64,000 bases of DNA from Telmatactis stephensoni (GCA_029948255.1 JALIZF010001727.1:186001-250000); one strand, 5' to 3'; counted from the first letter of the stretch, positions 1-11,420 are shown. The notes: generated from the sequence alone by a model not told the origin. A program made the numbers and translations.

Positions 1-518
1 GTTACATAAGTATCAGGGCGGATTTGTCCACCTTCTACCATTTGAGCTGACACAATTCTCTCTGGGTCTTTTGGTAAACGAAATGCAACAAAAAGATCTT
101 CATCTTCTAATGGTTCCATTCTTATGATATTCTTCTCTTCAAAATGTATGCTTTCTTGGGTTAATTCTTGTCTTGCTGATACTAACTGTGGGAGCGTTTC
201 CTCTGAGATGACATCGATGTTGAACTCTTTCATCAAAAGGGGTTCAGTACCAAAGTCGAACAAAATGCGTTGAGTAAAGCTACCAAACACTGAAGCGTGA
301 AATTGGACGATCACTTCAATCTTGATCACGTGTGGTTCAGTGGACGAAACATCTGATTCAGATGGTTTGCAGTAGAGTTTATTACTCGGGTTAACATTGT
401 GCGATTTTAAATGCTTTTTACCATCGTCAAACGCATCTGTTTTCACGCTCTTAAGACTATAGTGTCCACAGTGTCGCTCCCCTAGAAATATCCAAGGTAT
501 CCTCCTCTCTTTGCTTGT
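1..518 (-). CDS. HELZ2-like RNA helicase, internal exon (runs to window edge)
   Basis: The minus strand is open from an acceptor (CTCATTGTAG ending at 519) to the window edge, about 172 codons. A ZnF-like start (GERHCGHYSLKS) is followed by IEVIVQFHASVFGSFTQRI and LFDFGTEPLL, which resemble the beta-rich segment before the helicase core in HELZ/HELZ2/MOV10-type proteins. The family acts in RNA metabolism and antiviral responses. The exon may end near position 5, where ACTTAT is followed by GTAAC, a possible donor. The helicase core itself would lie outside the window. The assignment rests on the combination with the CCCH exons upstream (1272-4102). Confidence 0.6.
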
Positions 519-749
519 CTACAATGAGAAACACAAGGCATATGGTATTTTTGTTTTATAGAATTAAGTTTACATTAGATTGGCGCAATCATGACTAGGG
601 CTTAACTATTAAATATTGTATTGCCAATTCGTCTGCGAGGTCGGGGGGGGGGAGGGGTAGGATGGGAAGAGGAGCGTAGGGAAAGGAAGGAATTGGATCC
701 CCCTCCCATCGGAGAAGGCCGCCACGCATGCTGTATTGCCACAGTTTAC

Positions 750-866
750 CTTATAGCTAATGTGAAATGTCCACTCCTGTTTATGAACGTCGGCAGTTTC
801 GTTGAGTTTGACGTTTGGATCTTCTGGTTCACAGGACAGTGTTACGTCAGACAAGGTCTCAGTTGT
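750..866 (-). CDS. HELZ2-like gene, small exon
   Basis: An exon of 39 codons bounded by an acceptor (CATTTTAAG, 867-875) and donor GTAAACTG (749 downward). It contains LSCEPEDPNVKL and QEWTFHISYK, a short beta-rich stretch that leads into the exon at 1-518. Phase is kept because the length is a multiple of three. The reading frame continues only a few codons past the donor without support. Assigned to the same minus-strand gene from position and splice sites. Confidence 0.55.
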
Positions 867-965
867 CTTAAAATGAAAAAGTGAAAATTAATACCATGGC
901 AAGGTATGGGATTGCTGTCCCAAATTAGAACCCAAAACTAGTCTAGCTGGTTGAACTCATAGAGG

Positions 966-1290
966 TTACCTACTACGTCACAAAATGTTTACCTTATAAG
1001 GTCGTTATCTACTACACCACTAAATATTTACCTTATAAGGTCGTTACCTACTACGTCACAAAATGTTTGCCTTATAAGGTTGTTACCTACTACGTCACAA
1101 AATGTTTACGTTATAAGATCGTTACCTACTCTACGTCACAACATGTTTACCTTACAAGGATGTTACCTACTACGCCACTAAATATTTACCGTAAAAGGTC
1201 GTTACTTTACTACTACGTCACAAAATATTTACCTTATAAGGTTGTTACCTACTACGTCACAAAATGTTTACCTTATAAGGTTGTTGTCTA
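966..1290. repeat. 39-bp minisatellite spanning a splice donor
   Basis: About eight direct units of 39 bp (a few of 41-43 bp), each containing TACTACGTCAC and ending CCTTATAAGG. The right-most unit overlaps the 3' end of the exon at 1272-1424, so that exon's donor (AAG then GTAAAC on the minus strand) lies inside the array. Most units therefore carry a copy of a donor-like sequence. The short plus-strand open frame seen here comes from the repeat and is not a gene. Confidence 0.85.
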
Positions 1291-1424
1291 GGCTGCACAA
1301 TACTTGGTTTTGGTTGCTGTTGTTGTTTGGCCATTTTTTGTTTGTATTCTTCCTGCCAGGATCTCAGTTCTTCCTCGCTGTGAGCGTACCGGCAGCAGCG
1401 TCCAAATCGACAAGTCGTTCTTGA
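1272..1424 (-). CDS. HELZ2-like gene, third CCCH zinc-finger exon
   Basis: A 51-codon exon between acceptor TCTCCAG (1425-1431) and donor AAG/GTAAAC. It carries CRFGRCCRYAHSEEELRSW, a C-x5-C-type finger ending in YAHS and followed by a W-containing helix, typical of the CCCH fingers of HELZ/HELZ2. The end of the exon is glutamine and proline rich (KQQQQPKP). Its donor lies in the 39-bp minisatellite. Confidence 0.65.
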
Positions 1425-2415
1425 CTGGAGACTTTAGAGAAACAAATCAAGATGCATACATGACCTGATGATAACACTGATTTTAAATACTAGCCCCACT
1501 TTTCCCTCCAAATTGAATAAAGACGAGTTTTTAGAATACGCAGATGAGCGGTAATGGGGACGAGTTAACTCGTCCCCATTCTTCACTCGTCCAGGTGTTT
1601 TCGAAACACTCGTTTTTACTGATTCTGGATGGAAAAGGGGGACTGCTCGCAGTCTAGCTATCAAATGCCAGTAAACTGTTTTGGTATATCGGTCGTATTT
1701 TGGATGGTACTACAGTCAGGTAGCCGCTAATTTAAGAGTAAGGTGCGCGGTAGCGGATCCAAGTTTATCATTTATGCAGAAAGGGGGCACAGACGTTGCA
1801 GAAATTGAAAATTAAAAAGATATTTTGAAAAAGTAAAGAGAGGAAAAGGACCAAAAATCGTCTCAGGAGGAGTTCGCAACCCCTGCATCCCTCCCAGAAC
1901 CCATCCCTGACCGTAGGGCTAAAAATTTAAAAAGAGAAAACGTACGGAAAAGGAGGACAAAAAGTGGATGGATGAAAATATAAGTGGATAAATGGAACGG
2001 AAAGAGGGAAATCGATAGACGGAGCCTAAAAGGCAAGAAGTAATTTGGAAAAAGGATGCAGCATTTTAAACAAACTTACCTTTGACATAGTTTAAAGCCA
2101 TCATCGGTTAATCCCACTGCAGGAAGAGGTCGTATCTTACGAGTACTTTCGTCTTTTATACACGTACGATAAGCTGTTTCTGGAGGAACTAGATCTAAAA
2201 CACATCAAGATTCATTAATATACAATAAACACCTTCAATATCAATTTATACCATTTCTAAAAAGAAAAAGTCAACCTAAAATGTTAAAGTATTATTTCCT
2301 GTTAATAACATGCATACCCAGATTTGCAATGCTTTGATTTGCAATCCTTTCTTCAACAGCTGTTAATTGAAGCGAACGGTAGTTGACTAAACGCTAACTG
2401 ATGAATTTAACCTAC
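1425..2415. other. Intron of HELZ2-like gene, nothing recognised
   Basis: Purine-rich, low-complexity intron between the CCCH exons. A possible small exon lies near 2080-2190, where minus-strand text has splice-like borders (TTTAG and GTAAG), but the frame is not convincing. No RNA gene or transposon ends were recognised. Confidence 0.4.
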
Positions 2416-2994
2416 CTCCCTGCCGGTCCATTGTCCATAGCATCACCTCTGGGCCATGTCCAAATGTACAATCGCTTCTCAGACAACTCTTTCCTTTTAC
2501 AAAATCCTTGCACTCCTGAAATGCTGTATTCGGTGATACATTTAGTGGGCGTTCCCTGGTATAGAACCACTGTTTGAACCTCGCACTCCAAAATGCATAT
2601 TTTATAGAACTTTGCTCTAGACTTGCTGCACATGTCTTACAGACATTTCTTTTCTGTTGAATTCCGCAGTTACTTTTACCATACGTTAACATGAAATGTT
2701 TACAAACTATTTTTACTTCATTTGGTAAGTAACTGGTGTGTTGAGAGGGAGGGTTTTCTTGTACAGTTGGAGTAGGTTGGTTAGTTTGTGGCGAAAACAA
2801 GTTTATGTTACTCGACGCCGGAGTTAGGTTGTTTTTGGAAGGAGGCTGTTGTACAACGGCAGTTGGTTGCTGTGCCACAGCTGCTCCAGAGGCAGCTTTC
2901 TTAGCCTTTTTTTTCGCTCTTTTTTCTGCATTTTTACTTAAAGGCTGTTCTTTCCCTTTGTTTTTCTTAAACCAGCTTTCTGGTGATGGAAGGA
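2416..2994 (-). CDS. HELZ2-like gene, CCCH zinc-finger exon (second module)
   Basis: A 193-codon exon. The acceptor is TTTTGCCTACAG (2995 up) and the donor GTAGGTTAA (2415 down). A lysine-rich start (KRAKKKAKKAAS) and a Q/P-rich linker precede the conserved module: VCKHF, VCKTC, KYAFWSARFKQWF, then the finger CKDFVKGKSCLRSDCTFGHG and EVMLWTMDRQGG. The module is clearly paralogous to the one at 3298-4102 (same order of CxHF, VCKxC, YAFWS and CCCH), so the gene has tandemly duplicated zinc-finger modules. Confidence 0.75.
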
Positions 2995-3198
2995 CTGTAG
3001 GCAAAATAATTCTAACGTTAGCTTGTTAGCACTGATGCATTTTGTAACACCATCTAACCCCCTGGTCTGTCTTACACTCCCCTCCCCTCCCCTCCCGCAT
3101 TAGCGGACACTTATGCTGGCTCCAGAGGGCGTCCACCTTTTTTTGTTTCGCTGGGGAGAGGGTAGTGGGAAGGCGAGGGGTGGTGGCGACCAAGTACT

Positions 3199-3348
3199 TT
3201 GTTGGCGTTGCATATTCCACATTTCTAGCTCAGGTCTGTGTGGGTGTGGGGGAGTGGAGGGGAGGGGGAAGGAGAGGGGTGGTCACAACCATCTTACCTT
3301 GTTGGCGTTGCATATTCCACATCTCTAGCTCAGCTGGTCCGTGTGGGT
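3199..3348. repeat. Intronic copy of an exon 3' end
   Basis: The text at 3199-3245 (TGTTGGCGTTGCATATTCC and on) repeats at 3300-3348. The second copy is the real 3' end and donor region of the CCCH exon. The first lies about 100 bp into the intron and has lost the GTAAG donor. This is a local tandem duplication of an exon end. Confidence 0.8.
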
Positions 3349-4102
3349 GCGTACATCCTGGATCACATGGTTTTTGCTTCTGATAGTTAAAACAAGCTTT
3401 AAATGGTATTTCAGGGTTTAAATACGAGGGATGTTGTCTGACGCGATTCCACTTCTGATTCCAGCTCCAAAACGCGTAGAAACATTTTGGCTCGCATCCT
3501 TTACATACTTTAGGGATTCTAGGTCGCAGAGAGGGATCGTTGTTTGTTGTTTTTTCAAAATGTTCGCAAATCACTTCGATTCCCTGAGGTAAAGGTACAG
3601 TCTCGTGGGTGTGGTTTTTCTTCTTTTTGGATTTGACAGTTTGAAAGCCGTACATTTCATCTGTTATGGATGCTGGTTCCATCGAAGAAATGCTCTCACT
3701 TTCACTTTCCTCCGGAGCATATTCCGAGCTGCTTTCTTCTGAAGCACTATGGGTACTTGTTGCTATAGAAACACTTTCGCTGTCGCACTCGCTCGCTTCA
3801 CTCAGGGAATACTTTCTCTGTGTTGACGCGACTGGACTTGTGAAGCTACTGTGAACGCATTCCAAATTCTGCCAGTTGTCTCTGTTCACCGGCGGTTTAG
3901 TGTGATTATTTTCGACTGATGTATACTGCAAGTGTGTTTGCAAATTAGGAGAAATTTCGTGATTGGATCTGTGGTTTTGAAATTCACTAGGTGGTGGAGG
4001 TAAGCCTTCCCATGGAGGTTCAGGTGGTACATTGGAATTGTGTTGTGCGTTTCTAAAACTGCTTCTGGCGTTTGTTTGATTGGATGACAATATTTTGGTA
4101 GC
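3298..4102 (-). CDS. HELZ2-like gene, CCCH zinc-finger exon (first module)
   Basis: An 805-bp exon from acceptor TTTCTTTTTAAG (4103 up) to donor GTAAGATGG. Its first two thirds are low complexity, with a Ser/Glu-rich run of phosphosite type (SASEESSSEYAPEESESESI). The end holds the module ICEHF, VCKGCEPKCFYAFWSWN, then CFNYQKQKPCDPGCTHPHG and ELEMWNMQRQQG, a CCCH finger followed by a W-containing helix. HELZ2-like proteins use such fingers for RNA binding. The start is fixed by the splice site, not by a start codon. Confidence 0.75.
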
Positions 4103-4131
4103 CTTAAAAAGAAATATTTTTTGGTGTTGAT

Positions 4132-4163
<32 letters not shown>

Positions 4164-4563
4164 CATCATCATCGTCACTGACATCATTCATCTGATAAGA
4201 TTCTTACAGTGCGTTGCCCCGGGCGCTGCCCACCAAACCTTTGATGTGGTATTCACATTCACTGTTAGGTAGTCAAACATTTGCCCTTTGTACAATGATA
4301 CCAAATAAATTATTAATCTTCACGATCGTTCTTATAAACGATATCCAACTTAAAAGCCTGGACATAACATTAAAGTTTCCTCCGTGGAATTTGACCTGCT
4401 TAGCAAGCAAGCCGGTTATGCAGAAAGAAGAGAGAGGAGGATTGGAGACCTTCAAAGCTTGAGAATTTTTGTTATACAACTTTACAAAACACTGAAATTC
4501 CTCTTCAATGCAAGTGGTATTAAAGGGACGCGCAATGAGGTACATGAATACATGCGGGTATAC

Positions 4564-4740
4564 CTTTTCGAGGTGCTCTCGTGTTTGTAACTTGAATTCT
4601 TCCTTGAGAGATTCACTGCATTGTATCATGTCTAAAAGCTCTAGGATTTGACGAAAGACTGCAATCGCAATAGAAGGCTCGTTTTCTTGGAGGAACGATT
4701 TGCCTTTCTTTAATATTGTTTTGATGCTATCGAGGCCATT
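4564..4740 (-). CDS. HELZ2-like gene, TPR-like exon
   Basis: A 59-codon exon with acceptor TCATTCAACAG (4741 up) and donor GAAAAG/GTATAC. It reads as amphipathic helices (LKKGKSFLQENEPSIAIAVF, then RQILELLDM), a TPR-type pair matching the exon at 13902-14066. Its acceptor is immediately followed upstream by an (AATG)n microsatellite. HELZ2-like proteins have N-terminal TPR-like helices. Confidence 0.55.
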
Positions 4741-4744
4741 CTGT

Positions 4745-4784
4745 TGAATGAATGAATGAATGAATGAATGAATGAATGAATGAA
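4745..4784. repeat. (AATG)n microsatellite at an acceptor site
   Basis: About ten AATG units directly upstream, in gene sense, of the TPR-like exon. Together with an (ATC)n run at 4130-4173 in the neighbouring intron they are simple-sequence tracts close to splice sites. Confidence 0.9.
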
Positions 4785-4954
4785 TTTATTTATTAATGGA
4801 CAGATGGATCATGGATGTATAGATGGATAGAAGGATGAATAAATGAATGAAAAATAGGATAAATGCATGAATGGTAGCTTGTTATGCATCTGTACTAACC
4901 AACTAATTAAACAAACGATCAATTATTAATCCATCTGTCCGTCCGTCTAACCGA

Positions 4955-5250
4955 CCAACCAACTAACACAGCCAGCCAGCCAGCCACCACCCAACCAATC
5001 CACTCACCAACCAACCAACCGACCAATCAACCATCCATCCATCCATTCAACCAACCAACCAACCAACCGACCTATAAACTAACCAACCAAACAGCCAACC
5101 AACCAATCAATCAATCAATCAACCATCCATCCCTTCAACCAACCAACCAACCAGTCAGCCAGCCAGCCAGCCAACCAAGCAAACAACCTACCAACCAAAC
5201 AACCAGCCAACCAATCAACCAACCAACCAACCAACTAACCAAACAAAAAA
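4955..5250. repeat. C/A-rich degenerate (CCAA)n tract
   Basis: About 300 bp made of CCAACCAACC, CAGCCAGC and CCATCCAT variants, with almost no G on the plus strand. A related shorter tract occurs at 11309-11420. Low-complexity DNA, no gene. Confidence 0.85.
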
Positions 5251-5493
5251 TAGGCGCTTGTTAAGCGCATGTGGCTACAGCCTTATAGGATAGAAAGAAA
5301 AGCGTCAGTAAAAATGAGATACAGTGTTGAAATACTGTAATTTCTTACATCGGACTACTGAGCGCTTAGATGATTTAATAAGGTTGCTTTTTGTATATAA
5401 AAGTATAGCTGTCAAACAAATGCCAAAATAATTTTTTTCCCTGGAAGATAATGTAACAAAAGAACTAAATATTCACGAGATAATCTAACTTTC

Positions 5494-5638
5494 TAGTTAG
5501 GATCCGAGTTAGGATCCGAGTTAGGATCCGAGTTAGGATCCGAGTTAGGATCCGAGTTAGGATCCGAGTTAGGATCCGAGTTAGGATCCGAGTTAGGATC
5601 CGAGTTAGGATCCGAGTTAGGATCCGAGTTAGGATCCT
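5494..5638. repeat. 12-bp satellite within left TIR
   Basis: About twelve perfect tandem copies of GTTAGGATCCGA. The inverted counterpart in the right TIR (about 7155-7222) has only about five copies, so the two arms changed copy number independently after they formed. Confidence 0.9.
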
Positions 5639-6864
5639 GAAATAGGATCCCTACAGGAATACACTCAAAATATTTTTATTTAATTAAACATCTAAAAATT
5701 GAACTATTCCTACTTTAGGTATACATACATTAAGGAATTTACGCTAATTTATGCGTTAAGTGCATGAATAGTCGAGAGGACTGTGAATGAGGTATTATAT
5801 TGAATTGTAAACAATTGAAATATATGATTTGATCGCGAATTCAAGTCAGTGATATATATCAACTGCGAGCTCACTGCTGCCCCACGTTTTTAAAAATCAA
5901 AGTAATGTTCTCCACTCTTTTATTTCGTTTTTTAGAATATCAACTTTATCGATTGAGCAAGGTATAATTGCGGATGAGAATCTTTACATTATCGACTTTC
6001 CATCCTACCAATTCATCAGCCACCTCTCAATAAGACAAAGCGATATCCTATATTTTTGAGTTTCGATCGCCTATCTAGGCTTCATGTCAGTAACCTATAG
6101 AGGTAGCGAGTTGAGGATGTAAACTGTAACATTTATTAACTCAAAATGACTTATTCTAGGAAAAACTCAACAAGTTACAACAACCAACAGCAACAGTTTA
6201 TTTATTAGAGCGGATTTCGTATGAATGTGCAACTGCATGGATGTCGGTACGAACAGGCGAAACGTCACCTGCTGGTGGCGTCAAATACCGAATGCCAGAA
6301 AACTATCAAGGTTATAGTTTGCTTACAACCATACCAATTCAGTTACAAAATGTCGAGATTCTTACAAAACTCCCGTCTCACGAACGATAACGACTTTTCG
6401 TTGAGATAATTCCTTGTTTTATCAGAGTTTAACAGACAGTAGTCCAATGGGCAATGTACACCACGAAACCACGTGATCTCGGAGCTGTGTAAAAACAACC
6501 TCACACCTAACAAAGCATGTCACAACTTTCAACTTATCATCATTTTCTTGTTATTTACGTTATTTCTAATCCTAGCTAGTAGTATTTAGTACTATGTTCT
6601 AATTTCCGGCTATGTTCTTTAACTTTCGCGAAGTGGTTGAATTTTAAAATGCAAATTGCCCATTTTACGCTACGTTATGAATACCGAAACGCATTTCTGC
6701 TGTGTTTGTGCTATTATTCTCTCGTTTTACATCGAACACATTTCTTTTTATTTAAAAAATAGTTTTTATTCCATGAATAGAGAATACTAAAATAATTTTT
6801 GAGCAAGAGAATTTAAGCAAGGGAATTTAAGATCGTATTCCAATTTCAGTCATGTCAATTGTTG

Positions 6865-7079
6865 AATTCATATTAGAGACGGGAAACTCGTCTCAGGACG
6901 GAATTTCGTTGCACAAAAATCTTTATAAACAGAAAACCCAGTCGCGATTTCCACGTCTTATGGGAATTTAGGACGGTTTTTATCATTAGACGAATTATCC
7001 GTCCAACTTTCTCGTCGTTTTGGCCGGGAAAGTAGGACGAGTTTTCTGTCAGACGAGTTTCCCGTCTCCAATATGAATT
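6865..7079. mobile_element. Fold-back element nested in the 1.76 kb element
   Basis: The inverted arms AATTCATATT.GAGACGGG and ACTCGTC occur at 6865-6893 and, reverse-complemented, at 7052-7079. The core contains further inverted GACGAGTT/AACTCGTC text. A short palindromic MITE or secondary inverted repeat; no target duplication could be fixed because the flanks are themselves inverted. Confidence 0.6.
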
Positions 7080-7976
7080 TATTAGCTAATGATAGTTCAA
7101 TATTTGGATGTTTAATTAAATAAAAATATTTTGAGTGTATTCTTGTAGGGGATCCTATTTCAGGATCCTAACTCGGATCCTAACTCGGATCCTAACTCGG
7201 ATCCTAACTCGGATCCTAACTAGAAAGTTAGATTATCTCAATATTCACAGCCACTAAACAACTTACCAAGGATTAATTTTTGCTACGCGCCCGACATAAA
7301 AGCGTTCGAAACACAATCGGTCGAGTCACTTCTAATTTGGTAAACAAACAGACGATTGGAATATAATTAAAAGCAGGTATATACTAAAAGATATTCCTTT
7401 ACATAGAAAATTGAGCCAAAAACACCAGTGCTTATCTCATTTATTTATTTAGTTTTAACGATATGATATCTAAAGGATATCTTAGGTTTGAAATTATGTA
7501 GCATTTTCATTCACTGTCGGTCACGGCTTTGAAGTCTCGTGAGCAAAGTTATGCTGCAAGTGGCAAGATTTTTACGGGAAAAAGTTCACATAAATTATTT
7601 CTTTGACAATTTTTAATTTATCTCCTTTAAAGATAAATTTGTAATTGTTTTAATTCTTGATTGTAAGAATTTCCACAGCAAATTTTTGCCTCAAGTAATT
7701 AGTCGATTGACGGAAGAGAATCTTCACGAATTTTTATCTGTCGGGCGCTTACCATGCAATCGGTGGTAAGGGACCGATCGTTTATTACGTCGCAGGGGGG
7801 GGCGGTGTTTTTTCCAATATTTTTGTGTTGGGAAAGTGTACCCCCCCCAAAAAATTTACATTTCAAAAACATACCCCCCTCTAAAAATTGATTTTTCAAA
7901 AATGTACCCCCTCCCGTCTTTCCTACAAACACATCACCTTAATTTTTAGAGGTACTTTTCAGCATATACTATTCTA

Positions 7977-8211
7977 AAGGCGATGTTACACGAGACGATT
8001 TTTAACGACGATTTTCAGCACAACGGCGTTGCGTTAAAAATCTTTCTCGTGTGACAAGACACTTGGAACGATTTTCCTTGCAATTTTCGCTTCGCCAACG
8101 CTTTGCGAGTTTTTGAATCCAAGTCAGAAACTTGCAACGTAAAATATTGCAAGTTGTTGCAACGTTGCGCGGAAAATCGTCGTTAAAAATCGTCTCGTGT
8201 AACACCGCCTT
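7977..8211. mobile_element. 235-bp MITE nested in the 1.1 kb element
   Basis: TIRs of about 39 bp begin AAGGCG and continue TGTTACACGAGACG, with one mismatch between arms (GATGTTA versus GGTGTTA). The interior is A/T and CGTT rich with no frame. Flanking bases (TA left, AA right) do not give a clean target duplication. Confidence 0.75.
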
Positions 8212-8628
8212 AACTTTTCTATGATCAAAATATAAGACAAATTTTTAATTGCACTTAGTTGCAATATCATTAATATCGTCCTATACACATGTGCAAATAT
8301 CAACGCAAAGTTTTTTTGCACTGTTCACAGTAAATTTATGTGAATGAATAAAACACACACATATACTATTTTTAATTTTTTAATTTTTTAACTAGGACTA
8401 GTGAGCAGCACAGAGGAGAACTCGTGTAGTTGTAATCTTTCTTTTTAATTCCGACATGTTTCATCTCTAACGGAGACTTCTTCAGGGAATGAATATAACA
8501 ACTATACGACTAGCTATATACACACGCTAAATTTCTGAACGTGCCTAACGTTAAACTTCCCATGGAAGAAACTAAGTAACTTTTACATGCTGGTTCCGGA
8601 CGTACACAAAACGCCGTGACTATATGTC

Positions 8629-8712
8629 ATGGTGTAAATGCTAATAGAAATTTGGGGTCCATGCGAATAGCGCTAATCGCATGGACTCCAAATTTCTATT
8701 ACATTACACCAT
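8629..8712. repeat. Short hairpin (about 35-bp arms)
   Basis: Arms starting ATGGTGTAA and TAGAAATTTGG are inverted around GCGAATAGCGCTAATCGC with few mismatches. It lies inside the 1.1 kb element and may be another small fold-back insertion. Confidence 0.7.
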
Positions 8713-8882
8713 AACATATCAGGTTGCTATGTCAAATCTTTTTTCGGTAAAAATCAAAACGTACCCCCCCAAAGTCTTCAATGTTTGGAAAATGTACCCC
8801 CCTCTTTTGAGAGCTTTTCAAAAATGTACCCCCTCATAAAAAACACCGCCCCCCTCTGCGACGTAATAAACGATCGGTCCCT

Positions 8883-11300
8883 AAACTCAATACGTCTTTT
8901 TGTTGATATTTTCTTGACAGACTCGATCAGGCGGTAGTTCGCTTTCAAAATCTCACCAGTTGCACTCTGCATGCGACACAGTCCACCTGAAGACCTGAAC
9001 GTTGCCTAAACGTCGATGAGGCAGGAATCGGTTGTCATTCGTTTACTGCAATTTTCAAAATCCTGCGAACTCAGACATGTAAACACTCAAGTGGTTTTTG
9101 CAAATTAGCTTCCGTCAATCAAAATTAAAAATCAACTAGACGCCTAATAGGCGTTCACTCGGGCTACACCTGTGTATAGTACTTGGGGAGAAATGGATAA
9201 CAGAAGTTGATGGAAACCAGTTTGACTTGTCAGTGTCTTTTGATTGCAAAAATGCATGACAAGTACTCCCAGAGTAGAACACAAATTATATTGGGGAGAA
9301 AGTACATAATTGTACCACATAATTTGTACATAATTGTACCACATCGTGGTGGTTATTAATATACTGCTGGTCTTTTTATCACACCAGACATATACAGTAT
9401 ACAGTCTGCTTTGTTTTATAAATGCCTACCAAATGGTCCAATATGATCTATAGATAATACATTATAGCTCAGACAATTTAAATTTCTATTCTGTACTTTT
9501 TTACTTTGACTTATGGAAACAAAAGTTACAAACTGTGGCAGACTGTTTTGATGTCCAAGTTAAAATGATTTTGATATTGCTGTTGTCACATTGGTAGATT
9601 CTAGAAGTACCACAGTTACCTTTCTATGAAATCATTTCAGTTTCTTAACACAACTTTTCAATGCATGTATTACCATGTTTTCAATATGGAGCAGATCAAT
9701 AATTATAGCAGTAGTCAGTTGCTGATCTGGCTTTATTTGAAGAAGTGTAATGTCATACAATATATGCTCAGTACCGATACCATATATAGCTCCTCCATGC
9801 ACATCAATCTGATACTACTACATACAGTAATATCTTCAATTCAGTCCACTTTATCTTGTTTCTGTGAACATGGTTGCACAAAGCTTGTACAAATTTGTGG
9901 TTGAGTATCACTTTTCATTGATTGAAAATATCATTTTGTACATTGTACAAATATCATATTGTACATTGTATAATTCTTCAATTGTTGCTAATATAAGGTC
10001 TCATAAACATTACTATCATTTCCATGATTATCCATCACTATATTTTTATCTGCTAGCATTGAGCATGATTGACAATAAAGTGCATTCAATATTAAATCAT
10101 GACATATTTGTACAAAATACAGATTGCACTAAATATTTATAAGTTAATAATAAAAAATCATTTGTTTTCCATTGTTTATTTGATGTAATTTTGCACCATT
10201 TACTAATTCCTGTTTCCTGGCTTAATTATTGAATACACGTTAGTCACCTTATTTAATACGCAAAGGCAAGAATCTCCTTGGCTTTCTAGTTAAATAAACA
10301 TTGTAGATATTGTTAGTTAATTAGTTCGTTTTTAACACGGCTCTCAGGAAGAGCATGACTGTAGACACCGTGTAAGCAAATATTATGTGCAAGCAGTGGT
10401 GAAATATTATTAATTTATAAAACAAACTACTGATCTAATTAAAGACAATATCTCCGTGTCTTACATGTCTGTCCTCAAGTGAAGTTCGCTGCCACAAATC
10501 GATCTGTCTCGTGTTCTTGGGCGATCAAGACATTATAGACTCTAAGTTGATTACAACAGCTGGTAAGAAGGTCATCACTAAATTCGAGAATTCGATATTA
10601 ACGATTAAAGCAAAGTATATTGAGATTAAAAGCCAATAGTTCGAAAAATTCCGAATTCATAGCGTCCGCCATTTTGTTTTCAATCTCTCGCGACCACAGG
10701 AAGCCTCGTGGTCAACAGTGTACCCCAAAGGCTTCTGGGTAATTTGCCGATTTGCGACGTTGATAGATTGATAGATTGATAGATAGACCGAAAAGGTAAA
10801 CCTAGACTCGAGCTACCACAGGTAGCCCGAGTAAAAATACATAGATCTAACTAATACCAAAATTATATTTAGCTGTTATAGATCGTCTAAAGATCATATT
10901 AAGTCATTTGATGGGTTTTTGGGATCTTTATGAGTATTTTTTTGGTTGTTTGTTTGAAGTGGGCGGAAGCTATAAACCAAATTCCAACGGACGGTTTGAA
11001 GGTCAGAGTTCGCATAATTATGAAAATTGCAGTAACATTGGTTTTCACGAAGTAATACCGATATTTGTATTTCGGACTTAAGACCGTTTTTTGGAAATTT
11101 ATAGCTGATTGATTCCCGATATTTTCCTATCTCTATGATTCTTGATAAACTGATCAACTGTCATTGATTTGGTCCCGAAATTCCACTTTTTGCAGGCTTC
11201 CTTTGGTGTTCCGAATAGGTCCCGAAAATTAGCCTTTTGCGGGATTCCTTTGGTGTTACTTACTGACAAACCCGATGACATAGTGGCTTCGCCTCGAAAC
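8883..11300. other. AT-rich intron of HELZ2-like gene, nothing recognised
   Basis: 2.4 kb of AT-rich DNA. The open frames here (for example 9626-9904 and 9864-10142) are AT-biased and lack any family signature, so they are left out. An ACTCGGGCTAC motif near 9160 recurs inverted near 10825, which could be ends of an old element, but the match is too short to call. Confidence 0.4.
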
Positions 11301-11308
11301 GAGGCTGT

Positions 11309-11420
11309 AGCCACAACAACTAACCAACCAGCCAACCAACCAACTAACCAAACAAACAACTAACCAACCAACCAACCAACTAACCAAACAAACAACTAAC
11401 CAAACAACAAACCCACTCAC
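11309..11420. repeat. (CAAC)n-rich low-complexity tract
   Basis: Repeated CCAACCAACCAAC and AAACAAACAACTAACC text. The minus-strand tryptophan/glycine-rich open frame across it comes from this repeat. Confidence 0.9.

Larger units (their letters stand above)
5477..7239. mobile_element. 1.76 kb non-autonomous element with long TIRs and 9-bp TSD (MULE-like)
   Basis: Begins GAGATAATCTAACTTTCTAG and ends with its reverse complement. It is flanked by the 9-bp direct repeat AATATTCAC (5468-5476 and 7240-7248). The TIRs run about 200 bp or more inward and contain an array of the 12-mer GTTAGGATCCGA. A 9-bp target duplication with long TIRs points to the Mutator superfamily. No transposase is visible inside; the only longer open frame (6221-6409) has no recognisable features. 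A separate fold-back sits at 6865-7079. Confidence 0.8.
7769..8882. mobile_element. 1.1 kb element with 27-bp perfect TIRs and G/C-run subtermini
   Basis: The ends are perfect inverted repeats beginning AGGGACCGATCGTTTATTAC (7769-7795 and 8856-8882), followed by G-runs. Inside each end are several diverged copies of a TACCCCCC-AAA-TTTTCAAAAATG motif. No coding frame is recognisable. No clear target duplication was found (left flank GGTGGTA, right flank AAACTCA). A non-autonomous DNA transposon of unassigned superfamily that also hosts a nested MITE (7977-8211). Confidence 0.7.

Noticed and set aside
9130..10845. Possible element bounded by inverted ACTCGGGCTAC motifs
   Set aside because: Only a short imperfect match, no target duplication and no further TIR similarity.
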